Below, piece by piece: positions 25,988 to 34,735 of a stretch of DNA of 43,982 nucleotides (position 1 is its first letter; each line of letters begins with the position of its first letter). Origin of the DNA: Methanosarcina sp. DH2 (GTDB lineage Archaea; Halobacteriota; Methanosarcinia; Methanosarcinales; Methanosarcinaceae); the NCBI RefSeq assembly GCF_020804225.1, contig NZ_WJBI01000009.1:13083-57064 (forward strand), read 5' to 3'. A program made the translations under genes and the position numbers. Below the pieces are notes generated by a model. It was not told the origin of the DNA. It ran no database searches and worked only from the letters and a program-made list of their open reading frames with translations.

Positions 25988-26154
25988 GTTTATTTACATA
26001 GATGCATTTTTCAGTTAACTGATAGATCTATAATCACCACCCTTACTCTCAATATTGAAACTGATTCTTTATTGAGGTTTTATTTACTTTCAGCACGCTT
26101 GCTCATTTCTTATATAATCAAAGATGGTTTTATTTTCCGGATTTGGGGTTAATA

Positions 26155-26580
26155 ATGTTCATAAAAACACATTGTCCGGTCTGTGGCAACAAAGTGTACC
26201 ATGATATCAGGCTGTCCGCTCTGGAACACCTTCTTTTTGAAGGGGAGAAGCAGGCTTGCAGATATGTGATTGAAAATATCAAGGTGCAGGATTCTTTAAC
26301 TGAAGAAGAGCTGGTCAGGAATATTTTACACAGCCTGCAAAAAATTATCTATGACGGGATTGAGGTGGAAATCCTGATAGGGGTCCTGGAGGAAAATTAT
26401 GGAGTTACGGAGGCCTGCTGCAAGGACCTTATAGAGAAGATTCAACTTGAGCTTCAAATGTACTGTCCTGACAGAAAGAGGCTTTATTTTGCTGACCCTG
26501 AAGAGCTTGGGAGTTACACGAAAAAAACGACTTCTAATTTAGTGTTTGATTCTTTTTCAGTCTACTTTATTTCTTTTTAA
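26155..26580 (+). CDS. Uncharacterised protein with N-terminal CPVCG motif
   Basis: The product has 141 aa from the ATG at 26155; a TTG at 26143 is possible. It begins FIKTHCPVCGNKVYHD, half of a zinc ribbon. A mostly helical, acidic middle (TEEELVRNILHSLQKIIYDGIEVEILIGVLEENYGV) follows, with a CC pair (EACC) and a later Cys (MYC). The last 20 residues (TTSNLVFDSFSVYFISF) look less conserved. A GGGGTT lies a few bases upstream. I do not recognise a family. It is convergent with the ferritin-like gene. Confidence 0.55.
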   Translation: MFIKTHCPVCGNKVYHDIRLSALEHLLFEGEKQACRYVIENIKVQDSLTEEELVRNILHSLQKIIYDGIEVEILIGVLEENYGVTEACCKDLIEKIQLELQMYCPDRKRLYFADPEELGSYTKKTTSNLVFDSFSVYFISF

Positions 26581-26712
26581 TTTCCATCAATAATTTGTTC
26601 AGAGAGCGCAGTAAAAGGTCAAATAGCTAAAAAGTTAAAAAGATTAGGTTAGTAAAATATTTGAAAGCTGGATTTTCCAGAAGAATTCTGGAAAGCCCAA
26701 AATCAGATAAAT

Positions 26713-26997
26713 TTATTTGGATAACTCTTCTTCTACTTCTTCAGCTCCGGCTTCCAGTTCCTCTTTTTGCTGGGGGTCAAACCTGAGGAGGAGTGCCTGA
26801 AACTCTCCGACATGCGTTTTTTCTTCTTTTGCAATATCCAGAAGAATCTTTCTTATATCCTCATTCCTGGCCAGGCTTGCCATCTGCTCATAGAGATTTA
26901 TAGCATCAAGCTCTGCAATAATTCCTGCTCTGAGGATTTCCTTGTCTATATCGTTTTCTGATACGTTTTTAAGGTCTACTGGTATTGTGGATAACAA
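26713..26997 (-). CDS. Encapsulin-type ferritin-like protein, stand-alone
   Basis: The product has 94 aa from the TTG at 26997, chosen because AGGTGA precedes it by five bases; a GTG at 27006 would overlap that site. The two-helix ferritin-like unit reads IIAELDAINLYEQMA...IRKILLDIAKEEKTHVGEFQALL. Glu29, Glu59 and His62 line up with the metal ligands Glu32, Glu62 and His65 of R. rubrum encapsulated ferritin (EncFtn). From memory it is close to the N-terminal ferritin domain fused to the Pyrococcus furiosus encapsulin shell. Here no shell domain or shell gene is seen. EncFtn units assemble as decamers and oxidise Fe(II). A role in iron or oxidative stress is likely. Confidence 0.85.
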   Translation of the reverse strand: MLSTIPVDLKNVSENDIDKEILRAGIIAELDAINLYEQMASLARNEDIRKILLDIAKEEKTHVGEFQALLLRFDPQQKEELEAGAEEVEEELSK

Positions 26998-27097
26998 ATT
27001 TATCACCTTTACTATTATATCACATTTTTACAATTATAAGTGTTTTTATCATATCAAAAAAATTCTTGCATTTTATAACTTTAGCTTCTTATTATTT

Positions 27098-28351
27098 TTA
27101 TTTATTGAAACCTGTGATAAATCTCGTATAAAGCAAGTTTTTTCCAGGGAATTGTCTATTTGAGAAATTATCTTTTAAATTTAGTTCCAGTTTTTGAACG
27201 TGATATGATACAAAAAACAACAGGGGGATAGCTACAAACACCATAGTGATATCGCGCAAAATTGAAGAACCTATAAAGTTTGTTCCCGAGTTCCACAGGT
27301 TAAAAAACGGTCTGTGGAATAAGTAAACACAGTATGAAGATGTAGCAATGTAAGTAAAGAATGAGCTTAAAGAGCTTGAGAATTTATCGTTGATAAACTT
27401 CATAGCAAATAAATACTCGAAAACACAGAACAGAACTATAAAAATATTTAAAAGTAGTGTGTCAATGAGGAACTGTAGTAGAGGTGGGTTAATACTCAGT
27501 AAGCCTGCTATACTGTCCAGCATAGATCTTACCATGGAAGAAGCTATTGTGCCGGTACCTGTATCAATGGTTACCGAAACTCTTGGATCCAGAAGCAGAG
27601 ATTCCCTCAATCCCGTAACGATTGTCAGTACGAAGATAACCGGAAGAACTGCCAGCAGGACCTGAACAAGAGGCGTTTTCACTTGTATCTTTACGGCTTT
27701 TCCAAACTGGCTCTCCTTGCAGGTAAGGATTCCAAAAACGAATATAAGGAAAAACATGAAAAATCGGTGGTCAATAACATTGAAAGCTTTTGAGATCAAA
27801 AAGAATCCGAAATATATAATCAAGGAATAAAGCAAAAGGTGTTTTGTAGTCTTTGAAAACATAATCAGAAGCGGGTAAATTGCATAGAAACTGATAATTA
27901 AACCCACAAAATACAGTGTTAGCATAGGAGAAGCATAAGCGGGAGAAAGCAGGATTTGCAGCCCAAGTCCATGTACAAGTACATTATAAAAACCAAACAC
28001 ATTCTCCGAATTAGGAAATACAAAGCCTGAGTTTAATCGCGGAGCAGATACCGAAAATACCAGTATAAATGTGGCGAGTGCAGCCCAGTAAAGAGGATAG
28101 ATCCTCAGAAGTCTTTTTCTATAGAATCCAAATACATCTTGAAGCGAGTTTATTGAGTGGTTATTGTAATATATAAGGTATCCGCTCATGAATATAAATA
28201 GACCCAAACCCATGTTTGCAAAGTAAGGGTCAAACGCATAGAGTGCTAGCTTACCATAAGAAGAAAATAAATAACTACTCAAATGAGCTGGAATAATCAT
28301 AATTATTGCTAACGCTCTTAAGAAGTCAAACGCAATTATTTTATTGTTCAT
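27098..28351 (-). CDS. Acyltransferase family 3 (OafA-like) membrane protein
   Basis: The product has 417 aa with about ten membrane helices. It starts MNNKIIAFDFLRALAIIMIIPAHLS, the family's conserved first helix with its His. GLFIFMSGYLIYYN, FYRKRLLRIYPLYW and a late SYCVYLFHRPFF follow. These proteins O-acylate sugars of exopolysaccharides or surface glycans at the membrane. No glycan genes are adjacent. A weak AATTTT/AT-rich leader precedes the ATG, with no obvious ribosome site. The C-terminal 30 residues are polar. The acceptor is unknown. Confidence 0.9.
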   Translation of the reverse strand: MNNKIIAFDFLRALAIIMIIPAHLSSYLFSSYGKLALYAFDPYFANMGLGLFIFMSGYLIYYNNHSINSLQDVFGFYRKRLLRIYPLYWAALATFILVFSVSAPRLNSGFVFPNSENVFGFYNVLVHGLGLQILLSPAYASPMLTLYFVGLIISFYAIYPLLIMFSKTTKHLLLYSLIIYFGFFLISKAFNVIDHRFFMFFLIFVFGILTCKESQFGKAVKIQVKTPLVQVLLAVLPVIFVLTIVTGLRESLLLDPRVSVTIDTGTGTIASSMVRSMLDSIAGLLSINPPLLQFLIDTLLLNIFIVLFCVFEYLFAMKFINDKFSSSLSSFFTYIATSSYCVYLFHRPFFNLWNSGTNFIGSSILRDITMVFVAIPLLFFVSYHVQKLELNLKDNFSNRQFPGKNLLYTRFITGFNK

Positions 28352-28955
28352 TCTACCGATTCCTACACGTTTTTTTAAATAGTCCCAGAAGTTTATTTCA
28401 TAATGTTATCTAAGCTAATTCGAATTTTAGCTAACGGTTTCAAGCTTTTGCTTTAAGTGTAGAAATAAAGCTCAAATATATAATTATTGCTAAATGTAAC
28501 GCTATTCACTGCTGCCTAAAAATGATGTTATTCCGGGACATAGTATCTCATTAATTCCAATCAACCAATATCAGCCAATTCAACCAATACCAGCCAATAC
28601 CAGCCAATATCAGCCAATATCAGCCAATTCAACCAATACCAGCCAATATCAGCCAATATCAATTACTCAAAAAGTATTAATGAGAATATCGCCCGGTTTT
28701 AAGATAATAGGGACATTACAGTACCAGCATGCTGATAAGGGACAAAAGCAAAGCTCTTGAGTTCAGGTTTTACAGGATAGAATATAATTAAATAGGCTGT
28801 GTACTTTTTATTAAACAAAAGCCGCTTTAATTTCTTACTAATTTTACCAATTAAGAATAATTTTTTCTGTAAAATTAAAAAAGAGGAAAAAAATATTGAT
28901 TGAATTTTAATGTGTGATCTTTGCGCACCTTTTAATGCACTTATTTGATTTCTGT
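28352..28955. repeat. Intergenic region with 10-bp CAGCCAATAT repeat
   Basis: A tandem array at about 28557-28661 is built from 10-bp units (CAGCCAATAT, CAGCCAATAC, CAACCAATAC), about ten in all. The remaining 500 bp is AT-rich, with no supported gene. Confidence 0.8.
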
Positions 28956-29120
28956 TTAATCTTCTCCCATTTCCTTTCGGAATTCCACATAATCTCTTTC
29001 GACTTCTTCGAGTTCGTATTCCATTTTATGTACCCCCATATTCAAGACATTGACAGTCTTTACTTGTTTTCTTAGTCTATACGTGAAATCATTCTCTTTT
29101 GAATCTGACTTTATCCCCAT
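28956..29120 (-). CDS. 54-aa acidic protein, probably leaderless
   Basis: An open frame from ATG (29120-29118) to TAA (28958-28956) encodes 54 aa: MGIKSDSKENDFTYRLRKQV, then KTVNVLNMGVHKMEYELEEV, then ERDYVEFRKEMGED. The C-terminal half is a charged amphipathic helix. A strong TATA sequence (CTATATATAAGTG on the minus strand, about 29138-29150) is centred 25 bases before the ATG, the spacing expected for a leaderless archaeal mRNA. An internal ATG (29024) with GGGGGT upstream would give a 22-aa product. I do not recognise the family. Codon use resembles neighbouring genes. It stands alone, divergent from the U32 gene. Confidence 0.6.
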   Translation of the reverse strand: MGIKSDSKENDFTYRLRKQVKTVNVLNMGVHKMEYELEEVERDYVEFRKEMGED

Positions 29121-29137
29121 TTTGAAAAATGCAGTAC

Positions 29138-29150
29138 ACTTATATATAGT
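29138..29150 (-). promoter_or_regulatory. TATA box of the 54-aa gene
   Basis: Minus-strand CTATATATAAGTG, centred 25 bases upstream of the ATG at 29120. Confidence 0.5.
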
Positions 29151-29289
29151 TTTCCGTAAACCCGGTTATCCTTTTACTAAATGTCAAAAGTTTACATTTC
29201 TTACTATTATTTATGAGACTGATAAAAGCAAGAGAGTAATAAATGTAATAAGATATTTTTAAATTAAAGTTCGGGTATTTCCCTCTTTC

Positions 29290-30486
29290 ATGTGTAAAAG
29301 TCCAGGACCGGAACTCATCATTGGCATCAGGAATCTTGCAGGGCTTGAAGCCTGTTACAGGTATGCCGATGCTGTCTATTTTTCAACTGATAAACTCAGC
29401 CTGCGGGCAAAGGCAAAAGAGATAACTCTTGAAAGTCTGGAGGATTTTGTCTCCGAAGTCAGGGGAAGGGGTCTAAAGGCTTATCTGGCTGTAAACTCGA
29501 CTGTAGATGAAGCCAGGCTTGACGAAGTAGAGGATGTGGTATCTGCAGCTATAAAAGCCGGAGTGGATGCAATTATTGCCTGGGATCCGGCTGTTATCCT
29601 TAAGGCTCGTAAAGCCGGGCTCAGGGTCCACATCTCTACTCAGGCAAACATTACAAACCACGAAACTGCAGAATTTTATAGAACTCTTGGGGCGGAGCGT
29701 ATCGTTTTTTCAAGGGAACTTTCGTTAAGAGATATCCGGCAAATCAGGCAGCAGACCGAAGTAGAAGTCGAAACTTTTATTCACGGAGCGATGTGTATGG
29801 CAGTTTCAGGAAGGTGCCACCTATCGGCATATGTACTCGGGAAATCCGGAAATTGCGGGGAATGTACTCAGCCCTGCCGCTGGGAGTGGGAGCTTCACGG
29901 GGAAAACGGGCTTGTTATGGAAAGCAGGGGAAAATACCTTCTCAGCGCAAAAGATTTATGCATGATAGGACATGTCCCGGAACTTATTGAAGCCGGGATA
30001 GACGCATTTAAGGTAGAGGGCAGGCTGCGTGACCCCGGGTATCTTGAGACGGTCTCCCGCTGCTACAGGGAAGCAATTGATGCCTGCAAAGAAGGCAGTT
30101 ACACCTGTGAAAAAGCAGATGCTTGGAGAGCCGAACTGGCTTCTGTGTATAACAGGGGCTTTTCAACTGGTTTTTACTTTGGAGTTCCTGGTCTGGAAGG
30201 CTTCTCTCCCGAAAAAGGCATGAACGCCTCGGAAAAGAAGCGCAGGGCTGCAGGGGTTGTAGAAAATTATTACCCCAAACAACAGGCTGCAGCGGTAAGG
30301 CTGCTTGAAGAAGGGCTTGCGGTAGGAGACGAGATCCTGGTCGAAGGAAACACTACCTATCTGAAACAGCAGGTCCGCTCTCTTATGAAAAAAGGCATCA
30401 GCCTGCAAAAAGCTGAAAAAGGGGATGAAATCGGGCTTGCCGTTGATGGGGAGGTCAGAAAAAACGACCGAATATTTATAATCTGA
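29290..30486 (+). CDS. U32 peptidase-family protein (TrhP/RlhA-like)
   Basis: The product has 398 aa. A TIM-barrel-like N-terminal half (YADAVYFSTDKLSLRAKA, GLKAYLAVNSTV, AIIAWDPAVI, VHISTQANITN) leads to the U32 signature ETFIHGAMCMAVSGRCHLSAY and the Cys cluster GNCGECTQPCRW. These cysteines bind an iron-sulfur centre in related enzymes. A C-terminal beta domain follows. U32 proteins, once called collagenases, mostly hydroxylate tRNA or rRNA from prephenate-derived substrates. An RNA-modification role is therefore more likely than proteolysis. No ribosome site is seen; a TATA-like TTTTTAAATT lies about 32 bases upstream. Confidence 0.9.
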   Translation: MCKSPGPELIIGIRNLAGLEACYRYADAVYFSTDKLSLRAKAKEITLESLEDFVSEVRGRGLKAYLAVNSTVDEARLDEVEDVVSAAIKAGVDAIIAWDPAVILKARKAGLRVHISTQANITNHETAEFYRTLGAERIVFSRELSLRDIRQIRQQTEVEVETFIHGAMCMAVSGRCHLSAYVLGKSGNCGECTQPCRWEWELHGENGLVMESRGKYLLSAKDLCMIGHVPELIEAGIDAFKVEGRLRDPGYLETVSRCYREAIDACKEGSYTCEKADAWRAELASVYNRGFSTGFYFGVPGLEGFSPEKGMNASEKKRRAAGVVENYYPKQQAAAVRLLEEGLAVGDEILVEGNTTYLKQQVRSLMKKGISLQKAEKGDEIGLAVDGEVRKNDRIFII

Positions 30487-30542
30487 TTAATGATATTATC
30501 TAAGCAAACTAGTATTATTTCATTAAAATATTATAACAGTAT

Positions 30543-30552
30543 CTATATATTG
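30543..30552 (+). promoter_or_regulatory. Possible TATA box for mch
   Basis: CTATATATTGG lies about 350 bases before the mch start. If used, the leader would be about 320 nt and would include the 13-bp repeat array. A nearer promoter is possible. Confidence 0.3.
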
Positions 30553-30784
30553 GATTCTTCCTTATACGGATAACAGATTACAGAAACAACCAGAAGACTA
30601 CGGAAACAACCAGAATATTAAGGAAAAACCTGAACTAGTTGACCTGGTTATTCAGTACTTATTTATTCAGTAACACTCATCTGGCAGGACAAACTTCCAG
30701 CCGGGGAAATCGACTCGATTGGTAGCCAGCCATCTGATCAATAATAGGTTTACAGCTAAATCCTGGCCTGTAGACGATTTCAAT

Positions 30785-30862
30785 AACTTCGATAAACAAT
30801 TTCGATAAATAATTTCGATAGACAACTTCGATAAACAATTTCGATAAACAATTTCGATAGAC
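30785..30862. repeat. 13-bp tandem repeat, 6 units, in the mch leader
   Basis: Six units of AATTTCGATAAAC or close variants (AACTTCGATAAAC, AATTTCGATAGAC) run without gaps over 78 bp. They end 31 bases before the mch start codon. Each unit carries TTCGATA. Confidence 0.9.
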
Positions 30863-30893
30863 AATCCTCTTACCGATAAGTAAAGGTGATATT

Positions 30894-31859
30894 TTGATAA
30901 GCGTCAACGAAATGGGATCATACGTCATAGAAGAGATGCTCGACTGGAGCGAAGACCTGAAAACGGAAGTAATCAAGCTTGAAAATGGCGCCACAATTAT
31001 TGACTGTGGAGTTAAAGCCGAAGGCGGATACGAAGCCGGAATGTATCTGGCAAGACTCTGCCTTGCTGACCTTGCTGACCTTAAATACAGCACCTTTGAC
31101 CTCAATGGCATCAAATGGCCTGCCATCCAGGTAGCAACTGACAACCCGGTAATTGCCTGCATGGCTTCCCAGTACGCAGGCTGGAGAATCTCCGTAGGAG
31201 GTTACTTCGGGATGGGTTCGGGCCCTGCACGTGCACTCGGTTTAAAACCCAAAGAGCTCTACGAGGAAATCGGTTACGAAGATGATTTCGAAGCTGCGGT
31301 TCTTGTCATGGAATCTGACAAGATCCCTGATGAGAAAGTTGTCGAGTACATTGCAAAACACTGTAGTGTAGACCCCGAAAATGTCATGATCGCGGTTGCG
31401 CCTACAGCTTCAATTGCAGGCTCTGTCCAGATCTCGGCCCGCGTTGTAGAAACAGGTATTCACAAGTTCGAATCCATAGGCTTTGATATCAACTGTATCA
31501 AGAGTGGGTACGGAATTGCCCCGATTGCCCCTATTGTCGGAAACGATGTCCAGTGCATGGGCTCAACCAATGACTGTGTAATCTACTGCGGTGAGACCAA
31601 TTATACTGTCCGTTTCGAAGGCGAACTGGCTGAACTCGAAGACTTCGTAAAGAAAGTCCCCTCAACAACCTCAGGTGATTTCGGAAAGCCCTTCTACCAG
31701 ACATTCAAGGCAGCAAACTTTGATTTCTTCAAAGTTGACGCAGGTATGTTCGCTCCTGCCAGGGTAACCGTAAACGATCTCAAGAGCACAAAAACCATCT
31801 CAAGCGGAGGCCTCTATCCCGACATCCTGCTTGAGTCCTTCGGAATCAGGAACGTTTGA
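30894..31859 (+). CDS. mch: Methenyl-tetrahydromethanopterin cyclohydrolase
   Basis: The product has 321 aa, the usual length. It starts at TTG ([15 protein letters not shown]), with AGGTGA five bases upstream. Conserved stretches include [54 protein letters not shown] and [19 protein letters not shown]. The enzyme interconverts methenyl-H4MPT (H4SPT) and formyl-H4MPT in the cytosol, a core step of CO2-reducing and methyl-oxidising methanogenesis. The long AT-rich leader carries a 13-bp repeat array, and a pyrimidine-rich tract follows the stop. It is apparently monocistronic. Confidence 0.98.
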   Translation: MISVNEMGSYVIEEMLDWSEDLKTEVIKLENGATIIDCGVKAEGGYEAGMYLARLCLADLADLKYSTFDLNGIKWPAIQVATDNPVIACMASQYAGWRISVGGYFGMGSGPARALGLKPKELYEEIGYEDDFEAAVLVMESDKIPDEKVVEYIAKHCSVDPENVMIAVAPTASIAGSVQISARVVETGIHKFESIGFDINCIKSGYGIAPIAPIVGNDVQCMGSTNDCVIYCGETNYTVRFEGELAELEDFVKKVPSTTSGDFGKPFYQTFKAANFDFFKVDAGMFAPARVTVNDLKSTKTISSGGLYPDILLESFGIRNV

Positions 31860-31871
31860 GAGGGCATTTGC

Positions 31872-31935
31872 CTTTTCTTATTTTTCCTTTTACCTTTTCT
31901 TATTTTTCCTTTTAGCTTTTCTTATTTTTCATTTG
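31872..31935 (+). terminator. Repeated U-rich terminator of mch
   Basis: A 22-bp unit (CTTTTCTTATTTTTCCTTTT plus AC/AG) occurs at 31872, 31894 and, incomplete, at 31916. Tandem oligo-U tracts are the normal archaeal termination signal. It starts 13 bases after the mch stop. Confidence 0.6.
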
Positions 31936-32000
31936 TTTTTTCTGCCCTTTTCTTTTGCTTTCTTGCTTTTTTTCTTATTTCTGGTCTTTCCTGAATCTTG

Positions 32001-32188
32001 GAGGACTGAAGCCGGCTCGCCAGCCACGCAAGAAAAAAGATAACAGGCGAGTCCATACTGTTATTAAGAGAAACTGAACCCAAAATGCCTGCCCGGTCTG
32101 AGAAACACTTCCCTTAACCCCGAAAACCGTTTTCAATCTAACTTTCATAGGACGCCTCCGCCAGCTTGCCTGGCGGCTCTTCAAAAAA
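32001..32188. repeat. Short dispersed repeats
   Basis: GAGGACTGAAGCCGGCTCGC (from 32001) recurs near 43562, where GCCAGCCACNCAAGAAAA also follows. CCTCCGCCAGCTTGCCTGGC (from 32155) belongs to the family at 11319 and, inverted, near 36864. The minus-strand frame at 31975-32184 lies over these and is not supported. Confidence 0.55.
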
Positions 32189-32194
32189 ATCAGT

Positions 32195-32620
32195 AAAAAT
32201 CAGTAAAAAGCATTAAAAATCAGTAAGAAGCAGTAAAAAGTGATAAAAATAGGCTTAGTAAAAGTATTTTTTAGTAGTATTCATTTTTGTTTTTCTGCGT
32301 TTCCATGAACTTTTAACTTCACTTTTATTTTCTGGCTATTGTTTTCCCTCTTTTCTTTTTTTGTCTTTTTGGAAGGCCGCTCTCCTTCGTCGAGCGTGAC
32401 AAAAACGGCTTGATACAACGAATAAGTCTGTACTGGTCAGAGATATTATAACTCAGTCCTCTTGAGTGCAACTCACTGCTATAACCTATAAATTAGTCCT
32501 CTTGAGCGGAGCGGAGCGTAGCGAAAAGGACCTCGTGCTCCCGACGCGAAACTCGGGCAGCGAAACTCGGGCAGCGAAACTCGGGCAGCGAAACTCGGGC
32601 GAGGCACAATTTGGGCATGA
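32195..32620. repeat. Dispersed hairpin repeat, long copy 2
   Basis: Aligns with 2480-2925 along its length. It ends with TTAGTCCTCTTGAGCGGAGC...GAAAAGGACCTCGTG and then CGAAACTCGGGCAG repeated four times in 14-bp units (32539-32590). In copy 1 the terminal unit is 16 bp, so the end arrays grew independently. Confidence 0.75.
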
Positions 32621-32834
32621 AAAATACTCAACCTTGAAAAGTTAACAAAACAAATGTAATTGTTACTTCCGATAACTAATTGCGGCTGGATACAATAAAG
32701 CCTGAAATACTTCTTGCTCTAAACTCAACTTATTTATGGGAATGTCTCCAATCTTATTGTAAAAGTAGATGATGCTACAAATAAAGTGGTCAAAAAGCAG
32801 GATTTTTATTAGAGATTAATGGAGAAGAAGTGTC

Positions 32835-33302
32835 ATGCCGATAATAAATACCTCACAGGGAGTAGGAGGCATCCTGAATAGCTTCAAGAGTCTCATGGAC
32901 GGAGTAGATAAAATTACATTTGTAGGGACTCCGGGCTTCTGTACTCCTTTTGCCGAACTTCTGGGTTTTGTGGTCAGGGACAAAAAACTTGTTTTTATCC
33001 CCAATCTGGATTTTGATAAAGCCAGGTCAATCTCAATGACTCCTGAAGGGATGCAGCTTGGAGAACCTGCAGATGCCCATGCTGATGCTGTTGTCTTGCT
33101 CGGTGGGCTTGCTATGCCGAAGATCGGTACAGGCTCCGAAAAAGCTAGAGAAATCGCGGGAAAAGTCCTCGAAGGATCGGAGAAAAGAAAAATTATAGGA
33201 GTCTGTTTCCAATCGATGTTTATGCAGCAGAAATGGGACGAGGTTATCAACTTTGATTATATCATCAATGCCGACCTGGCTGTTGATGTGCTTGAAATCT
33301 GA
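32835..33302 (+). CDS. DUF2124 family protein
   Basis: The product has 155 aa. It has a Rossmann-like alternation: DKITFVGTPGFCTPFAELLGF, DKKLVFIPNLDF, ADAVVLLGGLAMPKIG and RKIIGVCFQSMF. The family is confined to methanogens and relatives and its function is unknown. A conserved Cys sits in each of GFCTP and GVCFQ. GGAG lies 12 bases before the ATG. A 13-bp-stem terminator lies about 90 bp after the stop. Membership is a confident match by eye. Confidence 0.9.
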   Translation: MPIINTSQGVGGILNSFKSLMDGVDKITFVGTPGFCTPFAELLGFVVRDKKLVFIPNLDFDKARSISMTPEGMQLGEPADAHADAVVLLGGLAMPKIGTGSEKAREIAGKVLEGSEKRKIIGVCFQSMFMQQKWDEVINFDYIINADLAVDVLEI

Positions 33303-33391
33303 AACTGGAAACTGGAAACTGGAAACTGCAAAATGAAAAATGAAAAATGCAGGAAATGCGATAATTATACTGTTTAGCGCAATTTAGTTTA

Positions 33392-33431
33392 CTGCTTTAA
33401 GCAGCTTACTTACTGCTTAAAGCGGTTTTTT
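33392..33431 (+). terminator. Long hairpin plus T tract after DUF2124 gene
   Basis: CTGCTTTAAGCAG (33392-33404) pairs with CTGCTTAAAGCGG (33413-33425) over 13 positions with one G-U pair, around an 8-base loop. Six T follow directly. It looks like a bacterial-style intrinsic terminator. Confidence 0.7.
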
Positions 33432-33594
33432 AACAAATTTCTCCCATTCTTTTTTATCGAAGCCAGGTATTTCTGATTTTCAGTCCATCTTTCATTCTTC
33501 AGATAGTCTATCATTTCTTAAAATATTTTGATATAAGTATAGAATAGTTCTTTATGTCTCCGAGAGCAAAGAGAGCTATTCTTTTCAGTTAAAA

Positions 33595-34161
33595 TTATCT
33601 GATGTATGTAATGAGGTTAGGCTTCCTGTCCGGTACATTGACAACTGCAGCTTTCTTATACCCGAGCACAGCCGAAGAGTAAGGCCTGTAGCCCTCGGGT
33701 ATTTTCAGTTCTTTTCGCAATTCGGAGCCCTGTGGTGAATAAAAGGCTAACAGGATAAAGAAAATCCAGCATGTCCCCAGCCCGATTGACTCTGCGGCAA
33801 GCAGCAAATTCTGAGTAGCGGCGGCGCAATCCGCTTCGAGAGGTACGGGCGCATGCTCATTGCCAGAGACTATAATCAGTGTCGGTGCACCGTACAAACA
33901 GTCGAACTTCTCACTATTTGCCAGTTCCCTTAAATGTTCTATATCCAGTTGCTTGGCGGCTTCTTTAGCTGCAAGATTCAGTCTATCCAGCAATTCCTTG
34001 TTTTGAATTACTGTAAAATGCCATGCCTGATCCCCGGCGTTAGGAGCATACAGCCCCGCTTCCAGTACTGCCTGTAATTCTTCCTCCTGGATCTGTTCAT
34101 CTTCAAAACTTCTGATACTCCTGCGCTGTTTAATGATTTTTAAAGTTTCATTGATAATCAT
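33595..34161 (-). CDS. Nitroreductase-family flavoprotein
   Basis: The product has 188 aa from the ATG at 34161 (AGGGAT upstream). The N-terminal FMN-binding RRSIRSFEDEQI motif, then APNAGDQAWHFTVI, DCAAATQNLLLAAESIGLGTCWI and GYRPYSSAVLGYKK are the standard nitroreductase blocks. These enzymes use FMN and NAD(P)H (or F420/ferredoxin in archaea) to reduce nitro compounds, quinones or related substrates. The true substrate is unknown. It is a stand-alone gene, convergent with DUF2124. Confidence 0.92.
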   Translation of the reverse strand: MIINETLKIIKQRRSIRSFEDEQIQEEELQAVLEAGLYAPNAGDQAWHFTVIQNKELLDRLNLAAKEAAKQLDIEHLRELANSEKFDCLYGAPTLIIVSGNEHAPVPLEADCAAATQNLLLAAESIGLGTCWIFFILLAFYSPQGSELRKELKIPEGYRPYSSAVLGYKKAAVVNVPDRKPNLITYIR

Positions 34162-34316
34162 CAAATTATCCCTTCTATAGTTTTGATCCCTAAGAAAAAT
34201 GCATGCACCCTACTATATAAGGGACGCTGGATTTTCTGAGTTTATGTTTCTCTTTGATCTTTAAGACAGCATCTTGGACAATAGTTGTTATTGCGATAAT
34301 GCCAACTTTAACATGT

Positions 34317-34673
34317 TTAAATATATGACTCAGATCCGGATCGAATTTCGTCATCAGGTGCTAAAAAATAAACTACAACTGCAATCAAAAGAGCAGGAGA
34401 TGACATTAACCACAAAAATATACTAACAAAGTTTGCTATGGATATTAAATCTCCAGTAGACTCAGCCCATTCACCAGCAGCTGGCAAAAATGGAAACATA
34501 GCATTAGTCGTTTTTATAAGAGTAGGATCCATGTAATAATAAACGTTAAGCGGAACTCCAAATGTTAGTTCTATAATTAGGATAAATAATTCGGAAATAA
34601 TAAAACTTAAAAAAACAATTTTAGGCTTAGACATATTAAGAAACTTTGCATTCATTCTTAATAAAGTTTTCAA
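34317..34673 (-). CDS. Small membrane protein
   Basis: The product has 118 aa from TTG at 34673, or 112 aa from ATG at 34655; neither has a clear ribosome site. Two hydrophobic helices (about 18-40, IVFLSFIISELFILIIELTFG, and 80-104, FVSIFLWLMSSPALLIAVVVYFL) flank a polar loop with VYYYMDPTLIKTTNAMFPF. The tail is acidic. I do not recognise the family. Confidence 0.55.
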   Translation of the reverse strand: MKTLLRMNAKFLNMSKPKIVFLSFIISELFILIIELTFGVPLNVYYYMDPTLIKTTNAMFPFLPAAGEWAESTGDLISIANFVSIFLWLMSSPALLIAVVVYFLAPDDEIRSGSESYI

Positions 34674-34735
34674 TGTTTGGGTTATGTGTTAGAAAAGCAA
34701 TACTATCTGGTTCTTTTGAATATTATTTTCCCTTT

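Noticed and set aside
28557-28661. Possible CRISPR array (CAGCCAATAT repeats)
   Set aside because: The units are 10 bp and contiguous, without spacers, and no cas gene is present. The same applies to the arrays at 30785 and 21285.
30667-31162. 161-aa and 65-aa minus-strand frames before and inside mch
   Set aside because: They are antisense to mch and to the 13-bp array, which explains their YRNCLSKL repeats.
31975-32184. 69-aa minus-strand frame
   Set aside because: It lies over two dispersed repeats; no start signal and no conservation evidence.
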